A DNA stretch of 64,000 bases from Paraescarpia echinospica (Eukaryota > Annelida > Polychaeta > Sabellida > Siboglinidae). The stretch is taken from positions 69,355,946-69,419,945 of the forward strand of contig CM034534.1 of the NCBI GenBank assembly GCA_020002185.1. The letters run 5' to 3'. The notes below the pieces were generated by a model. That model had not been told where the DNA came from, did no database searches, and worked only from the letters and a program-made list of their open reading frames with translations. The stretch's first letter is position 1. Every line of letters begins with the position of its first letter. Below, one piece after another: positions 12,105 through 25,214 of this stretch. A program made the position numbers and the translations under genes.

Positions 12105-13369
12105 GGAAGCTGCCACAGTGCATGTGTGTGAACCCCCTAGGCTAGGGTCTCCATTTTCAATGGCGTCTACACTTAGCTACATTTAGAAAACGTTTTAACA
12201 ACTTAAAGTTTTTACATGTCTTGTGTCATTACTCAGGTCATGAGTTGTCTTAACAGGACAAGGTGGAAGGACACGGAAAAGCACATTTTGACTCTAGTTC
12301 ATGTATACAGTTAGGTCAGTACATGGTGCAATGTATAATATTATTCTCATTAAGAACCCTGCATACATACTGTTAATGCTCTGGCACTCGGGGCCAGTGT
12401 TGTCATCAGTACATGTAAGTAATTATGCCATAGATATAGTTACATGTATATTTTCATGCGTGAAATGCAATTATTTCATCTTGTTCACTGGTGCAAATAT
12501 ATTATCTAACATAACCTATGCACAAAGGAAACAGTGAGTAATAAATTAAATGAAAAAAGTACAAGAGTACTCTTAATCATGAGTATTCAGTAAAGATAAA
12601 ACTAAAATAATGTAAAAATTGGACAGTAAATAATAAGACAACATTGGGATCACGCGCGGTCTTTCTATGCAACTTACTGATCTGTGTTTTCTTTGAAGAT
12701 TATGTTTGAATGCATTAACAACCCGTATGGCTGTCACCATACTGGAAAATGAAATACCCTGAAAAAGTAACCAGCATTTGTTATTTCACACATGGGTTGG
12801 TCTCACTCCACAAATGAAATGCAGTTTGTGTACATTCAAGTGTTGATGTTCTTAGGAATGCTCACATGGCACATGCTCTTGGGTGTGTGCTATTAAAGGC
12901 TTCAAGCACCGTTATTTAAAACAAGACACATTTTACATGTCAATCCTGTTAGGGGAATATAATTATATATGTATACTGTGACATCTTGACTGCACAAATA
13001 TGTTTTAATGCACAACAATTGTTAAATATAATTTGACCCAGTTGACCGTTATCTGTTTTTTTTAATTTGAGTATTTTGCTTCAAATACTATGTCTCTATT
13101 CAACATGGATGTTGAAGGCAAAGTCTGTCATCGTAAAGATACCACGGTTAACTTACATTTACCATGTGGTCCATTAAAAAACAAATTTGGTCAGTCAAGA
13201 TATTATAATAGATATATATATATATTGTTTAATCCAGGTATACAATATGGTATGATACAGTACAAATGACTTTTATAACTTCATAAGAGCTCTGTGATGA
13301 TATCGTACAGTGAAGGAATGTGAAGTATTTTGGTCGGGAACAGAACAACTCAACAAAACACATAACAAC
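12105..13369. other. Intron 1 DNA without recognised genes
   Basis: No coding homology. Sequence is AT-rich and unique as far as can be judged by eye. Confidence 0.5.
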
Positions 13370-13425
13370 AACAACAGTAATTATAATAATAATAGTAATT
13401 ATAATAATAATAGTAATAATAATAT
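13370..13425. repeat. AAT/ACA trinucleotide microsatellite
   Basis: Interrupted run of ACA and then ATA/ATT units with internal TAGTAATTATAATAATAA repeats. Confidence 0.8.
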
Positions 13426-13989
13426 ACTTTTATATAGTGTCTATATGTTGAGGAAGTTTAGCTCAGAGGTAGGCACAGGCCACTATTTCTTTTCCATTAT
13501 ATGACAAGTGCGGGACATTATGGTGTACTGAAACAAGAGAACAAGGAATTTTGGTGTAGCTCCCTGACAACAGGTGGCCATGATAGTTGTTTAGGCATGA
13601 TTCACCAGAGAGCCCCACTTGTACCCTGTCGCTGCTTGACTGCTATATATATATACAGTGTCTCACTGAAGGAATTGTTTCTGGTTTCTTACATTTCCAG
13701 CCTAAAGATCAATTGTTTCAAGTAGAAAAATTAGAACCTCCCATGAAGAGCCACACAGGTGATTCATGATCCTGTATCATAACCTTGCAGTTTTATAGAT
13801 TTAAGTCCAAGTCAGTGATTTTTAAAGCAGTATTTTATACTCTCCCGAATTGGGATTGTAGATTTCAGAGATGTGACCGTAGATGTTTTGTTTGTAAATT
13901 TCTTTGTACTGGTTGATTGTAAAGTTGCAGAATATGTGACTGTAGAATTCAAGCGTGGGATGGGAAGGAAAACGTTTATATCAGACGAG

Positions 13990-14240
13990 TAATATAATAA
14001 TAATAATACAATCATAACACTTCTTTTGCATGAAAAGCATTGGAAACCAAGGTCAGAATCACATCAATATCAAACCATATCTTAAAATCATTAAGCTATG
14101 TTATTAATAAAGTTGATAGTAAGTGGATGGATACACCAGGGACCTATGGTGAAATCTTAAAAGGAGGGACACAGTTATGTAAACTCTACTTCTGTTGCAT
14201 ATGTATAATTAACATCTCTAGCCCAGGAAGCAGCAGATCT
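13990..14240 (+). repeat. Dispersed interspersed repeat, copy 2 (diverged)
   Basis: An AAT run is followed by ACACTTCTTTTGCATGAAAA and CATTGGAAACCAAGGTCAGA. This parallels the start of the repeat at 212-640. Similarity beyond about 14075 is weak and the right boundary is a guess. Confidence 0.4.
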
Positions 14241-14539
14241 AGACAGTATTAGTATCTTAGCAGAAGGCTAAGGCTAGTGAAGTACTTTAGTCTGAGCAGT
14301 AGTTGGAGAACATTTTTTAGCACTTACTATGTATATCCACCATGTAGACAATCTCCCAGGCTTGTACCACAGGAAAACCTGGGTCGTTCTGGGTAACGGA
14401 ATTCAATGCAAATTTTTAGAGTCGGTATATATGTGAAAGCATAATTTGTAATCTGAATCATTTAGGGCAGAATCTGGATAGTTTTACATCCTGTTTTGAT
14501 GGGTATGACTTAGGCATAGATATCATCTCTCTGTGAGTA

Positions 14540-15160
14540 TGACAGGTTATGGAGTTGCCTCCCCGTTGGCTGTGTGAGAGACACTGAGCAGGCACTATAT
14601 ACACTGGGTCCTATATATGAATGTACATACAGTACATACATGACAGGTTACACAGTTACACAGTGTGGGATCATTTACTTCCTCAAGCCTCCTGTGCAGG
14701 GCCCCAGGCACCAGGTAGAAGGAACCTACCAGGTACTGCTTTTGGTGTCTCATCTGAAAGACATACTCCTACATCTAACTTTCCTCACATAAGCCAGACA
14801 CTATAATTAGTATGAGTCCATTTTTTCCTGCCTTCCTGGGGCTTGGAATAATGCCTTGTGTGGAAGAGCAGACCCCAAACAAGCACTGGTGGCACTATAT
14901 CATAGCAGTGCTCCTAGCACTATATCATAGCAGTGCTCCTGGCAGCTTCTGGTACACTGCCATGTATCATGTGAAACCAACACCCAGCACCTGGGTGGGA
15001 CACTCAACATGGCCCGTCTCAGCCAGAAATATTATGTTGTGGAGTGTCACTGGTAGCCCTGCTCAAGCCACTGTTCAATCTCTGTGTGAAAGTGGATTAT
15101 TGGATCATGGTGGAGTTAATCTCTGTGCAGTCAATAAGGTGATATATCCAGTCGTGTAGT
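14540..15160. other. GC-richer block, probable old repeat, unclassified
   Basis: Distinct from its AT-rich flanks in base composition. Contains a direct duplication of CTAGCACTATATCATAGCAG-like sequence at 14890-14940. A 115-codon open frame (14812-15159) shows no recognisable domain and is not called as a gene. Confidence 0.35.
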
Positions 15161-15539
15161 TCACAAGGCAATTTGCTCAGTGGCGACAGATGCGAATGTG
15201 ATCTTTTAAATTTAATATCTTACTTAGAAGAGAGTTGAAAACAATAGAACCGTTCATTGTTGTGATACACGAATATGCTAGTGATAAATGGTGTATATGT
15301 ATTGACACCTCAACTCTTAGGAATTAGGTAACATTTTGTGTTGTTGCTTACTCTACAAAATGTTCTCCTGCTTCAAACTGCTACCACTGTGGCATACTCA
15401 AGGTTCATGTTACCTTTACCCCATAGAGAATTTTGAAGAAAACAAAGAAACCAAAGTTGTTGATTAATCCATTAAAGTGTGCCATCCGTGATGCAATTTC
15501 CATCTAAGAAGAAATCACTAATGTACCCACATGCACATC

Positions 15540-16835
15540 AATAGAGTATACATACACACATCACTACAGTATATGTACATACATCAATACAGTATATGTA
15601 CACACATCAATACAGCATACATACACACATCAATACAGTACACATATACACATCAATACAGTACACATACACACATAAATACAGCATACATACACACATC
15701 AATACAGTACACATACATACTTCAATATAGTACACATACACACATCAATACAGTACACATACACACATCAATACAGTATACACACACACATCAATAGTAC
15801 ACATACACACATCAATACAGTATACACACACACATCAATACAGTACACATACACACATCAATGCAGCATACATACACACATCAATACAGTACACATACAC
15901 ACATCAATACAGTACACATACACACATCAATACAGTATACACACACACATCAATACAGTACACATACACACATCAATACAGCATACATACACACATCAAT
16001 ACAGTATACATACACACATCAATACAGTACACATACACACATCAATACAGTACACATACACACATCAATACAGTACACATACACACATCAATACAGCATA
16101 CATACACACATCAATACAGTATACATACACACATCACTACAGTATACGTACACACATCAATACAGTACACATACACACATCAATACAGTACACATACACA
16201 CATCAATACAGTACACATACACACATCAATACAGCATACATACACACATCAATACAGTACACATACACACATCAATACAGCATACATACACACATCAATA
16301 CAGTACACATACACACATCAATACAGTACACATACATACATCAATACAGTACACATACACACATCAATACAGTACACATATACACATCAATACAGTACAC
16401 ATACACACATCAATGCAGCATACATACACATATCAATACAGTACACATACACACATCAATACAGCATACATACACACATCGATACAGTACACATACACAC
16501 ATCAAAACAGTACACATACACACATCAATACAGTACACATACACACATCAATACAGTACACATATACACATCAATACAGTACACATACACACATCAATAC
16601 AGTATACATACACACATCAATACAGTACACATACACACATCAATACAGTACACATACACACATCAATACAGTACACATACACACACCAATACAGCATACA
16701 TACACACATCAATACAGTACACATACATACTTCAATACAGTACACATACACACATCACTACAATACACATACACACATCAATACAGTACACATACACACA
16801 TTAATACAGTACACATACATACATCAATACAGTAG
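15540..16835. repeat. 23-bp satellite, about 56 copies
   Basis: Unit CATCAATACAGTACACATAC plus ACA, period 23. Variants replace GTACACATAC with GCATACATAC or GTATACATAC. No forward frame contains a stop, so the whole array reads as a 324-codon ORF with a 23-residue super-period. This is an artefact of the repeat. Confidence 0.95.
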
Positions 16836-16840
16836 ACATA

Positions 16841-18184
16841 GACAAGTTCAGTTATACTCCCAAACACTACCCATTAACAGTCAGTCGTTTAGTGCAGGTT
16901 GAACAGTTTACCAAATCAAAATACAATAATAACCCTTAATAGCTTGTGACTATGAGAAGGTTTTGAATAAAACAGCAGATTACACACAAGATCTGGGTAG
17001 GGTTGGCCTTGAATAGCAGCGCAGTAACTGCTGTGCCGTAAGGCAGTGAGCACCTGTTCACATTGAACTTTGTCTACATGTATTGTGACATGTGTCATTT
17101 TCCCATGGTCACAAGAAGTGGATGTTATGTGACACAGGTCATGACATGCTTGCTTGACGTCAACTGTGGTTATGACATGCATGGCTGAACAAGCTTTTTG
17201 TATTACTTGTTACGCGTCACTGATGATGGTGCTTCTGCTTGTATACTGTATAGTATTGTATATTTATATATGTGAAGAACACAGTACTGGTACACAAAAA
17301 TGGACATCAGACTTGAAAATTCAAATACATAATTGTGATTAAAAATGCTTACATTCTGAAGGAGGAGGTAACTGTGCATAACTGCTATCGAGGCCGGGAT
17401 AACTTTCATATATATAAATATATATATATATATATGCAATTAAAGCTATGCTGGTAATAAAAGGATGACAAATTAACTATCAACAGTATAAATATTATAA
17501 ATTTTTGACTTTGCAGACATAATGAGATTGTTGAAGTCTTGAAGAACTTTTACTTAGCAAGTTTGTTACATTTAGATGTTGCCATTCCAGTGTTTTCTAG
17601 TGAGTTTCCCATTAAAATACCAACGATGTGCCATTTTATTTGCATAATTCTGACATTAGAGGGTAGATTAAACAAATTAAGGTTACCCAGTATAAAGTGT
17701 ATTTTAAAAGTCTTATGTTTGGGTTAACAATGGTATTGGTAGAGAAATAGTTACCTTAACTAACACATTTATAATCATGATGCATCAATTTTCCAGAGAT
17801 GTCCATTCAGAGATTCTGCAGCATAAAAATAGGAAATATAAATTACCCGGGGTCGTAGTTAATACAATTTTTTTTAATATAAACTTTATAATGTCAAATC
17901 TTTATTCATATAATAAAACCACCAACGGAGATTTTAGGGAGTATGGTTCACAGGATAAATCAGTGACTAGAGAGCACGTAAATATTGCAGGCAGCAGGGG
18001 ATATTTGGAACACATCATCTCACCCCTGCATATATATAGATAACCAGGTCACAGATTGCCCAATTAAACAGAAATACATGTATAATGACTTGGCAAGACC
18101 AGAGGCCTGTCGTTGCAACCAGCTGGGCACGTTTCACCAATAATTGTTACATGGCTGCCTGGAAGATGGAACCAACCAGCACTT
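16841..18184. other. Intron 1 DNA without recognised genes
   Basis: Only short frames and a TA microsatellite at about 17407-17437. Confidence 0.5.
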
Positions 18185-19097
18185 TTATTATGTGTGCATG
18201 GGATAGGGGCCTGACTAGAGTTGGTGACTCAGTGTTCTTATGCAACACAGATCTTATTATGTTTGCATGGGATAGGGGGCTCGACTAGAGTTGGTGACTC
18301 AGTGTTCTTATGCAACACAGATCTTATTATGTTTGCATGGGATAGGGGGCTCTACTAGAGTTGGTGACTCAATGTTCTTATGCAACACAGATCTTATTAT
18401 GTTTGCATGGGACAGGGGGCTCGACTAGAGTTGGTGTCTCTGTGTTCTTATGCAACACAGATCTTATTATGTGTGCATGGGATAGGGGGCTCGACTAGAG
18501 TTGGTGACTCTGTGTTCTTATGCAACACAGATCTTATTTTGTTTGCATGGGATAGGGGGCTCGACTATAGTTGGTGACTCAGTGTTCTTATGCAACACAG
18601 ATCTTATTATGTGTGCATGGGATAGGGGGCTCGACTATAGTTGGTGACTCTGTGTTCTTATGCAACACAGATCTTATTATGTGTGCATGGGATAGGGGGC
18701 TCGACTAGAGTTGGTGACTCTGTGTTCTTATGCAACACAGATCTTATTTTGTTTGCATGGGATAGGGGGCTCGACTATAGTTGGTGACTCTGTGTTCTTA
18801 TGCAACACAGATCTTATTATGTGTGCGTGGGATAGGGGCTCGATTAGAGTTGGTGACTCTGTGTTCTTATGCAACACAGATCTTATTATGTTTGCATGGA
18901 ATAGGGGGCTCGACTAGAGTTGGTGACTCTGTGTTCTTATGCAACACAGATCTTATTATGAGTGCATGGGATAGGGGGCTCGACTAGAGTTGGTGACTCT
19001 GTGTTCTTATGCAACACAGATCTTATTATGTGTGCATGGGATAGGGGGCTCGACTAGAGTTGGTGACTCAGTGTTCTTATGCAACACAGATCTTATC
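18185..19097. repeat. 70-bp satellite, about 13 copies
   Basis: Unit contains GGGGGCTCGACTAGAGTTGG, TGACTCTGTGTTCTTATGCA and ACACAGATCTTATTATGTGT, with period 70 (for example TGCAACACAG at 18241 and 18311). Copies differ by single bases, mainly AGTG/TGTG and GTTTG/GTGTG. Confidence 0.95.
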
Positions 19098-19176
19098 ATC
19101 AAGAGTTGTTAGGCTTATGTATGTGACCCTATGCTTCGTACCATTGTGTAAAATATATATATATATATACACACGC

Positions 19177-19326
<150 letters not shown>

Positions 19327-19484
19327 ACTAACATTGTTTTTAAAATTAAGGGTAAACCAAATTTACCTTTTTGAAATGGTAAATATTGGTAAGATATTTA
19401 TTATAGATTTTGTCTTCAAACAATACAACAACAGAACATTAGATGATGATGATACATACCCCCGGTGTCAGTTGGTGTCAGTTA

Positions 19485-20062
19485 TAGGCCATGGGCCAGA
19501 TATGCCCCTCGTGCACCCCCACACAACTCTACCAACCCATGTTTTTTTAAGCTTTAGGGTCCTTTGAAGATGATTTCAAGTGGTAACAGTGAAAAAGTTG
19601 GGTCTCACTACCCATTTCCAACCTATCTTGGATGGTACCCTGAAATATCGTATTTCTCATCAATGTCGCGTGGTATTTAATCACCCACATCACAGTCATC
19701 ATTGTATAGTCATATGTGTCTCAATATGTACTTATGATATGTCGAATTGAAGGTTTTTCATCTGCTGATTATAATAATAATAGCATTAAATAGATATTTA
19801 CTATTATGGCGTGCGCCCTAATTAGCATAGAATAACTACACCCCATTCTCACTCGTGACCGCATAGATGACATCATTATTTTTGTCAAATATAGAAATTT
19901 CCCTTGATCCCATGGCCTCTTTAAGATCAACATAATACTGCATAACACTCTGCAGCATCATATCTTTCATTTGATACCAGAATTGTCTTTCTGTCATTAC
20001 AAATGGATTAGATATGATGCTTCAAAGATAACCATAATGTCGCGAATCAAGAGGCGTAATGC
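19485..20062 (+). repeat. Left terminal inverted repeat of the 3.85-kb transposon
   Basis: Pairs with 22769-23331. Landmarks in both arms are GGGCCAGATATGCCCCTCGT at the tip, GATTTCAAGTGGTAACAGT, a GGCGTGCGCCCTAATTAGCA block and a GATATGATGCTTCAAAGATA block at the inner end. Confidence 0.9.
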
Positions 20063-20521
20063 ACTTCATTTTTAATGATTACACACTGTACTTCACCAGC
20101 AATGGGTTATTTAAAATGTAATGACGAAGTGACTATAATATTGTTGTTTTATAAGTCATTTACATTCTTTCTGCAGTATCTAGGTACTATTGCAGCTGGA
20201 ATACTAGTTTTCTTACATGTTTCATCATGGTATATTGGGATCACAAGGTTGTATCCCATATTATATTATTTAAGTCTCATATTATATTATTTATGTCTCA
20301 ATTGCAGCTTTTACGAATACCTCAGGTCAACTTCACAGATATCGATAAGTTAAAATGTTATTTAAGTTGGATAACGATAAATTATAAGTTTTGTTACTTC
20401 CCCCAATTTGACCTGCTGATATTACATACCTACCTTTGTATGTAGCTACCCTTAAAACGAAAACGAATAAGTGATCAAACTGTCGAACCTACTTGTATAG
20501 TTCATGTAAAGGGTTTAAAAT

Positions 20522-22352
20522 ATGGAGAACTTCAACTCATGTCTGGCATGCGGGATGCAAAGAAGAAGTTGGCAAAATTGCAGGAGGTCAAAGAGTAGAG
20601 ACTTTCAGACTTTAACCCACAGGATGGAGGAGACAACCTGCAAGCTCACCCCCAACACAGTGATGGAATATCATGGCTTCCATCGAGAATGCTACAAACA
20701 TCTCACCATGAATATGGACAGGCTGAAGTCCATCTCATCACAACCATCTGATGCCTCTACACACCGAAGGCGATAAATTAATCTTCAAGTCGGACTGTAT
20801 TTCTTGTGGATCAGAAGGTGGTAAGAAGCTAAAAGTGAAAGGCGTATGGACCAGTCAAGGCATGAGTCAGTTTGAATTTGATGGATGGAAGACAGTGGCG
20901 ACGATGGCAGAAATAAAACAGGATGAGAAGCTCCTCACAAGAATACGAGGTTTTGATCTGTTTGCATGTAAAGCCAAGTTCCACAAGAATTGCTGCACGC
21001 ATGAACTATATGCAAAAACCAGAGAATTGGCGAAGTACAGATGAAGAGGCACGTGTTAACCAGCTCAACATAATGGAAGCCCATGAAAAGGCATTTTACA
21101 TAGTCTGTTGCATGGTGGAGAAGGATGTCCTGCATGATCGGAAGATGGTGAAATTGGCTGACCTGTAACAAGTGTACATATCCAGCCTAGAGAATACAGA
21201 GCACAGTAATCCTGACTATCAGAGTGAGAAATTAACACTCAAACTTGAAAGCCATGAACCCTTCAATGGCCAACTGTCCTTCACAAAGGAGAGTCAACCA
21301 AGAGGCCATCTGATTGGAAATCATCCTTGTCCAATGGTGAAAACAAGTGTCAGTTCATAAACCTGCTTCTGAAGCAGTGGCAGAGTGATGGATACGCATC
21401 AAAACTGCATGGAAGACAAGTGATCTTCATATATGAGGAGAATGTCACTCTGCTGACTTCCAATGACGGCCGGATGACAGTAACTCATGAACTGCCCCTT
21501 CTGAAGTCATCACAGGAGGAAACTAACTCAAGAGTTATCCTCTATATTAATTACGCGAGGAGTTGGAATCACCCATTCGTTCGTGTGAAGAGCCCAGATT
21601 CAGACATCTGCTTTGTTCTTCTGCACTAGGCTGCATCAATTGGAGACATCACGATCTTGTTTGGCACTAGTGTAGGAAATAAGCAAAGATTTATTGATGT
21701 CAACAAACTAGCAGTTGATCTCAGCCAAGACAAATGTGTGGCTCTGGTGATTCTGCATGCTTTCGGTGGATGTGACAGCACTAGTGCTTTCCGAGGGATT
21801 GGCAAACTCAAACCAGTGAAACCTCTACTGAAGATTCCTAAATACATTCATGTACTCAAGAAGCTGGGAGGTACATGGGACCTACCTGAAGAAAGGATTG
21901 ATGAGCTGGACAGCTTCACTTGTGCTGTGTATAGTAGAGCATCAACGGTGTCAAACGTTGATGACTTCAGGCTAATTCGTATCAATGAGCTGTGTGCCAA
22001 GGATAACCGTGTTATTCCTTCAGGTAATATTGACATGGCCAATCTACCATCATGCAAGCGCAGTCTCACCCAGCATGTCAGAAGAGTCAACTATCAAGTT
22101 GGCATATGGAAGAGAGCACATATTCCTGAGCTGGACGTCCCCAAAGTGAGCAGAAACCATGGCTGTAACATCAGTAATGGAAGCATTGAACCACTCTGGT
22201 ATGATGGAGATATGCTGCCACGTGAATTGGCTGATATAGCTCAGGTAGACCCTGACCACACCGATAATGATGACGAATCTGACATGGACATGTTTGATGG
22301 GATGGAACTCTATGCTGACAGTGACAGTGATTATGACAGCATCAAAATGTGA
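20522..22352 (+). pseudogene. Broken transposon gene: Cys-rich N-terminus and PIN/XPG-like nuclease C-terminus
   Basis: The coding region runs through all three frames: 20522-20776, then about 20751-21044, then about 21040-21360 with a stop at 21166, then 21327-22352 with a stop at 21627. The N-terminal part carries CLAC, a HGFHRECY segment, a CISCG pair and FHKNCC, which looks like a zinc-binding module. The C-terminal part has SPDSDICFVLLH, then HAFGGCDSTSAFRGIGK, which resemble the acidic core and the helix-turn-helix GCD motif of XPG/FEN1-type nucleases. In the family I recall, an EEADTR motif precedes these; here it reads EETNSR, so an acidic residue is lost. The C-terminus is an acidic tail rich in Asp. 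Frameshifts and stops mark it as inactive unless they are sequencing errors. Confidence 0.75.
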
Positions 22353-22768
22353 CTAATGTAATTGGTTATGTAGCTATCAATGTTTGGCAAGTGTCCGTAC
22401 ATCAACCTACATATTGTATGTCATTGATTGACAGTTAAGATGTGAATAACTTTGTGGCATCTAACTACATTTTGTTTTATCAATGTCTACCATCTACATG
22501 AATGTCATACGTACATAATTTGCTTTAAACTGAATTATCATTGTTGTGAGATACTGACTTTCGATTTGTCTGTACTGTTGACATTTGTCACATCTTAATT
22601 CATGAATTTTGGATACCATATTAAGCTAATATACATGTACATTATATGAAATATGTAGTGCTTTGTTTTATGCATCTTAAATTAATCTGGTGTAACTGTA
22701 TACTTGAAAACACACACATAATCTAGACAGTTTTGACATGTATGCCATCCATATCCATGGTTATCTTT

Positions 22769-23331
22769 GCGTTACGCCTCTTGATCCGCGACACTACGGT
22801 TATCTTTGAAGCATCATATCTAATCCATTTGTAATGACAGAAAGACAATTCTGGTATCAAATGAAAGATATGATGCTGCAGAGTGTCATGCATTATTATG
22901 TTGATCTAAAAGACGCCATGGGATCAAGGGAAATTTATATATTTGGCAAAAATAATGTTGTCATCTATGCAGTCACGAGTGAGAATGGGATGTAGTTATT
23001 CTATGCTAATTAGGGCGCACGCCATAATAGTAAATATCTATTAAATGTTGTTATAATGATCAGCAGATGAAAACCTTCAATTTGACATATCACAAGTACA
23101 TATTGAGACACATATGACGATTGTGGTGTGGGTGATTAAATACCACGCGACATTGACGACAAATACAATATTTCAGGGCACCATCCAAGATAGGTTGGAA
23201 ATGGGTAGTGAGACCAAAACTTTTTTACTGTTACCACTTGAAATCATCTTCAAGGGACCCCAAAGTTTTAAAAAAATGGGTTGGTAGAGTTGTGGGGGGG
23301 TGCACGAGGGGCATATCTGGCCCATGGCCTA
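22769..23331 (-). repeat. Right terminal inverted repeat of the 3.85-kb transposon
   Basis: Inverse of 19485-20062, ending GGCCCATGGCCTA at 23331. The inner end reads GCGTTACGCCTCTTGATCCG. Confidence 0.9.
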
Positions 23332-23334
23332 TTA

Positions 23335-23974
23335 TCTGCTGTCATTAAAATCCTTATGTGTACCAAGCAATAGCTGTGTAAATACACTGCGTGTTAATAC
23401 AGAATAAGAAACTATTTCTAAGATATGACAATCTGAAAACAAACCAAAAGTCAGTGTTTCCTTGTCTATAAGCTATCTGAAGCCAGATGCTTTGGGTGGC
23501 AATCTTAACATTTTGTAACTTGGGATATTTGATCACTTTCATTATGGCTGAGTTCAAGGATGGTGTGCTTCATTGGAAGCAAGGTGTTGACCAACAGTAG
23601 CCAGGAGCAGTACATAAAGCAAGTACTGGGTTTACTCACTATCAGGAACAAGGAAATGCCAGTGTCGCTCTGATCTTTACCAGTGAAGAATAAAGCTAGT
23701 GCTAGTAGCGGTGGTAACTGGTCTGCTGAGTTGTGAGTCACATGTATATTTCTGGGTAGGACAAATCACTGTTTGGAAAGTTCATAAGTGGATCAAGTTG
23801 TATTTGATATGGAATAATCACTGTTACTGTTGAGTGGTTCTGTTCCCAGCGGTACAACAAGATGGAGGTTATGTAACGTTAATAAGGAAATAGACAATCA
23901 GAAACCAGGCAAGTAATGGTATTAATAGCTTCACACCTTGATAACACTGATTCAAGGCTGTAAGATAAACACAT
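23335..23974. other. Intron 1 DNA without recognised genes
   Basis: No family motif in any frame and no tandem structure. Confidence 0.5.
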
Positions 23975-23975
23975 T

Positions 23976-24064
23976 ACACCTGTGTAATGTGGAGACATTA
24001 CACCTGTGTAATGTGGAGACATTACACCTGTGTAATGTGGAGACATTACACAGGTGTAATGTGG
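23976..24064. repeat. 24-bp tandem repeat of a hairpin unit, 4 copies, the last flipped
   Basis: Unit ACATTACACCTGTGTAATGT plus GGAG. Each unit pairs ACATTAC(AC) with GTGTAATGT around a 2-base centre. The first three copies have CT at the centre; the fourth (about 24041-24064) has AG, as if that hairpin had been inverted. Confidence 0.85.
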
Positions 24065-24065
24065 A

Positions 24066-25214
24066 GTAAATTTGTGTTTTTTATCCATGTAATAATAATG
24101 TGATAAAAGTATCACATGGTTGATCACATTTGGTAGTGCGATGAAGAGAGACGTGATGTGTGTTTACTTATATACAACACAAAGTCTTAATTGGTGTCAC
24201 TCCAACACAACATTGGCACACCCTACCTACCTTATCAGCCATGCTTGCGTCAGCTATCCACCTCGCACCCTAGACCTCCTCCCTTTCCCCGATTGTTCCC
24301 TCCTCCCTGTGTGGGACAACCTCGGTGTTGGACAGGCGCACCTTCGATCACTTCACTGCGAGTCAGGTGGCCGCGAGCACCGTTGGAGAGGGAGGATGGA
24401 GAGGCTGGTACTGGTAGTGCTATAACTTGGGCACAGGTTGAGTAAGACAGGTGGAGATTATTTCCTGGTAGAGACCAACAGAGCAGCTATAGTCCATTGC
24501 ATAGCAGCTGTTCACATCTGGCACACCAAAGGCTGCTGTCTAACTGCATGCATGCGACATGGGGCAGTTGCCTGCTAATCTTTAGAAATAGCATTTGTAA
24601 GCAGAATTAATTTGTTGTGCATAAATTGAAATATTATAGAATTTTGATCATTTTTATAGTTTAAATAATTATTTAAATCTTATGTAATTGCTGTGCTAAC
24701 CGCAAATGCTCATGCCTCTATGCAGACTTGGATTAAGTAGAAGTTGACAGCAGGTACTACAGTTTTGTGTTTTTTAGAGGTATTTAATGAATATGCCCTA
24801 AAGTTGGTGATAGGAAGACCCATTGACGTAACTGGCACCTCACACTCTGTGGGATCTTGTTATCTTTCATTCCACATTTCTTTCCCAGTAACAGAGAAGT
24901 GTCAGTTGTAGTACTGATGCGTGTAGGTGTTATCTCAAACTGCGTATGAAGTGCTACAGCAGTCGGCCAGTTTGTCTGCTCCCTGTCGCGTTTGGGATTT
25001 ATTCACATGACACATTTTGTTTAGGTGCCACTTAGCGGGAATGTTACTATGACAACGAGATGTAACAAGTTTTCAAAGGTATTTTGGAGAAGCACTCAGT
25101 TTTTATTACACTGGTAGTTTCCTTGATTTAAAAACTAAAGATTTACTTTTATGAATGTACCCTAGGGATGGTTTTATAAGTTCACAAGTAAAAAACATGC
25201 ATGTAGTATTGGTT
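24066..25214. other. Intron 1 DNA without recognised genes
   Basis: A GC-richer patch at about 24240-24440 has open frames in two phases but no recognisable protein; the rest is AT-rich. Confidence 0.45.

Larger units (their letters stand above)
19485..23331 (+). mobile_element. 3.85-kb DNA transposon with ~570-bp TIRs and XPG/PIN-like gene relic
   Basis: Left TIR 19485-20062 begins TAGGCCATGGGCCAGATATG; right TIR 22769-23331 is its inverse, about 563 bp, with scattered mismatches and short indels. TTA lies directly outside both ends (19482-19484, 23332-23334), a candidate 3-bp target duplication. The single recognisable gene inside is a broken coding region for a protein with a PIN/XPG-nuclease-like C-terminus. 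Academ-type transposons are known to pair short (3-4 bp) target duplications with XPG-like proteins, so that superfamily is a candidate. I see no DDE transposase, so the class is open. Confidence 0.82.

Noticed and set aside
14812..15159. 115-codon ORF as a host gene
   Set aside because: No recognisable domain, internal direct duplication and a repeat-like GC-rich context; no splice evidence.
15861..16835. 324-codon ORF rich in His, Thr, Ile and Tyr
   Set aside because: It is the 23-bp satellite read through; the unit has no stop in any forward frame and the protein simply repeats every 23 residues.
23976..24064. CRISPR-like direct repeats
   Set aside because: Four hairpin units of 24 bp without unique spacers, in a eukaryotic intron.
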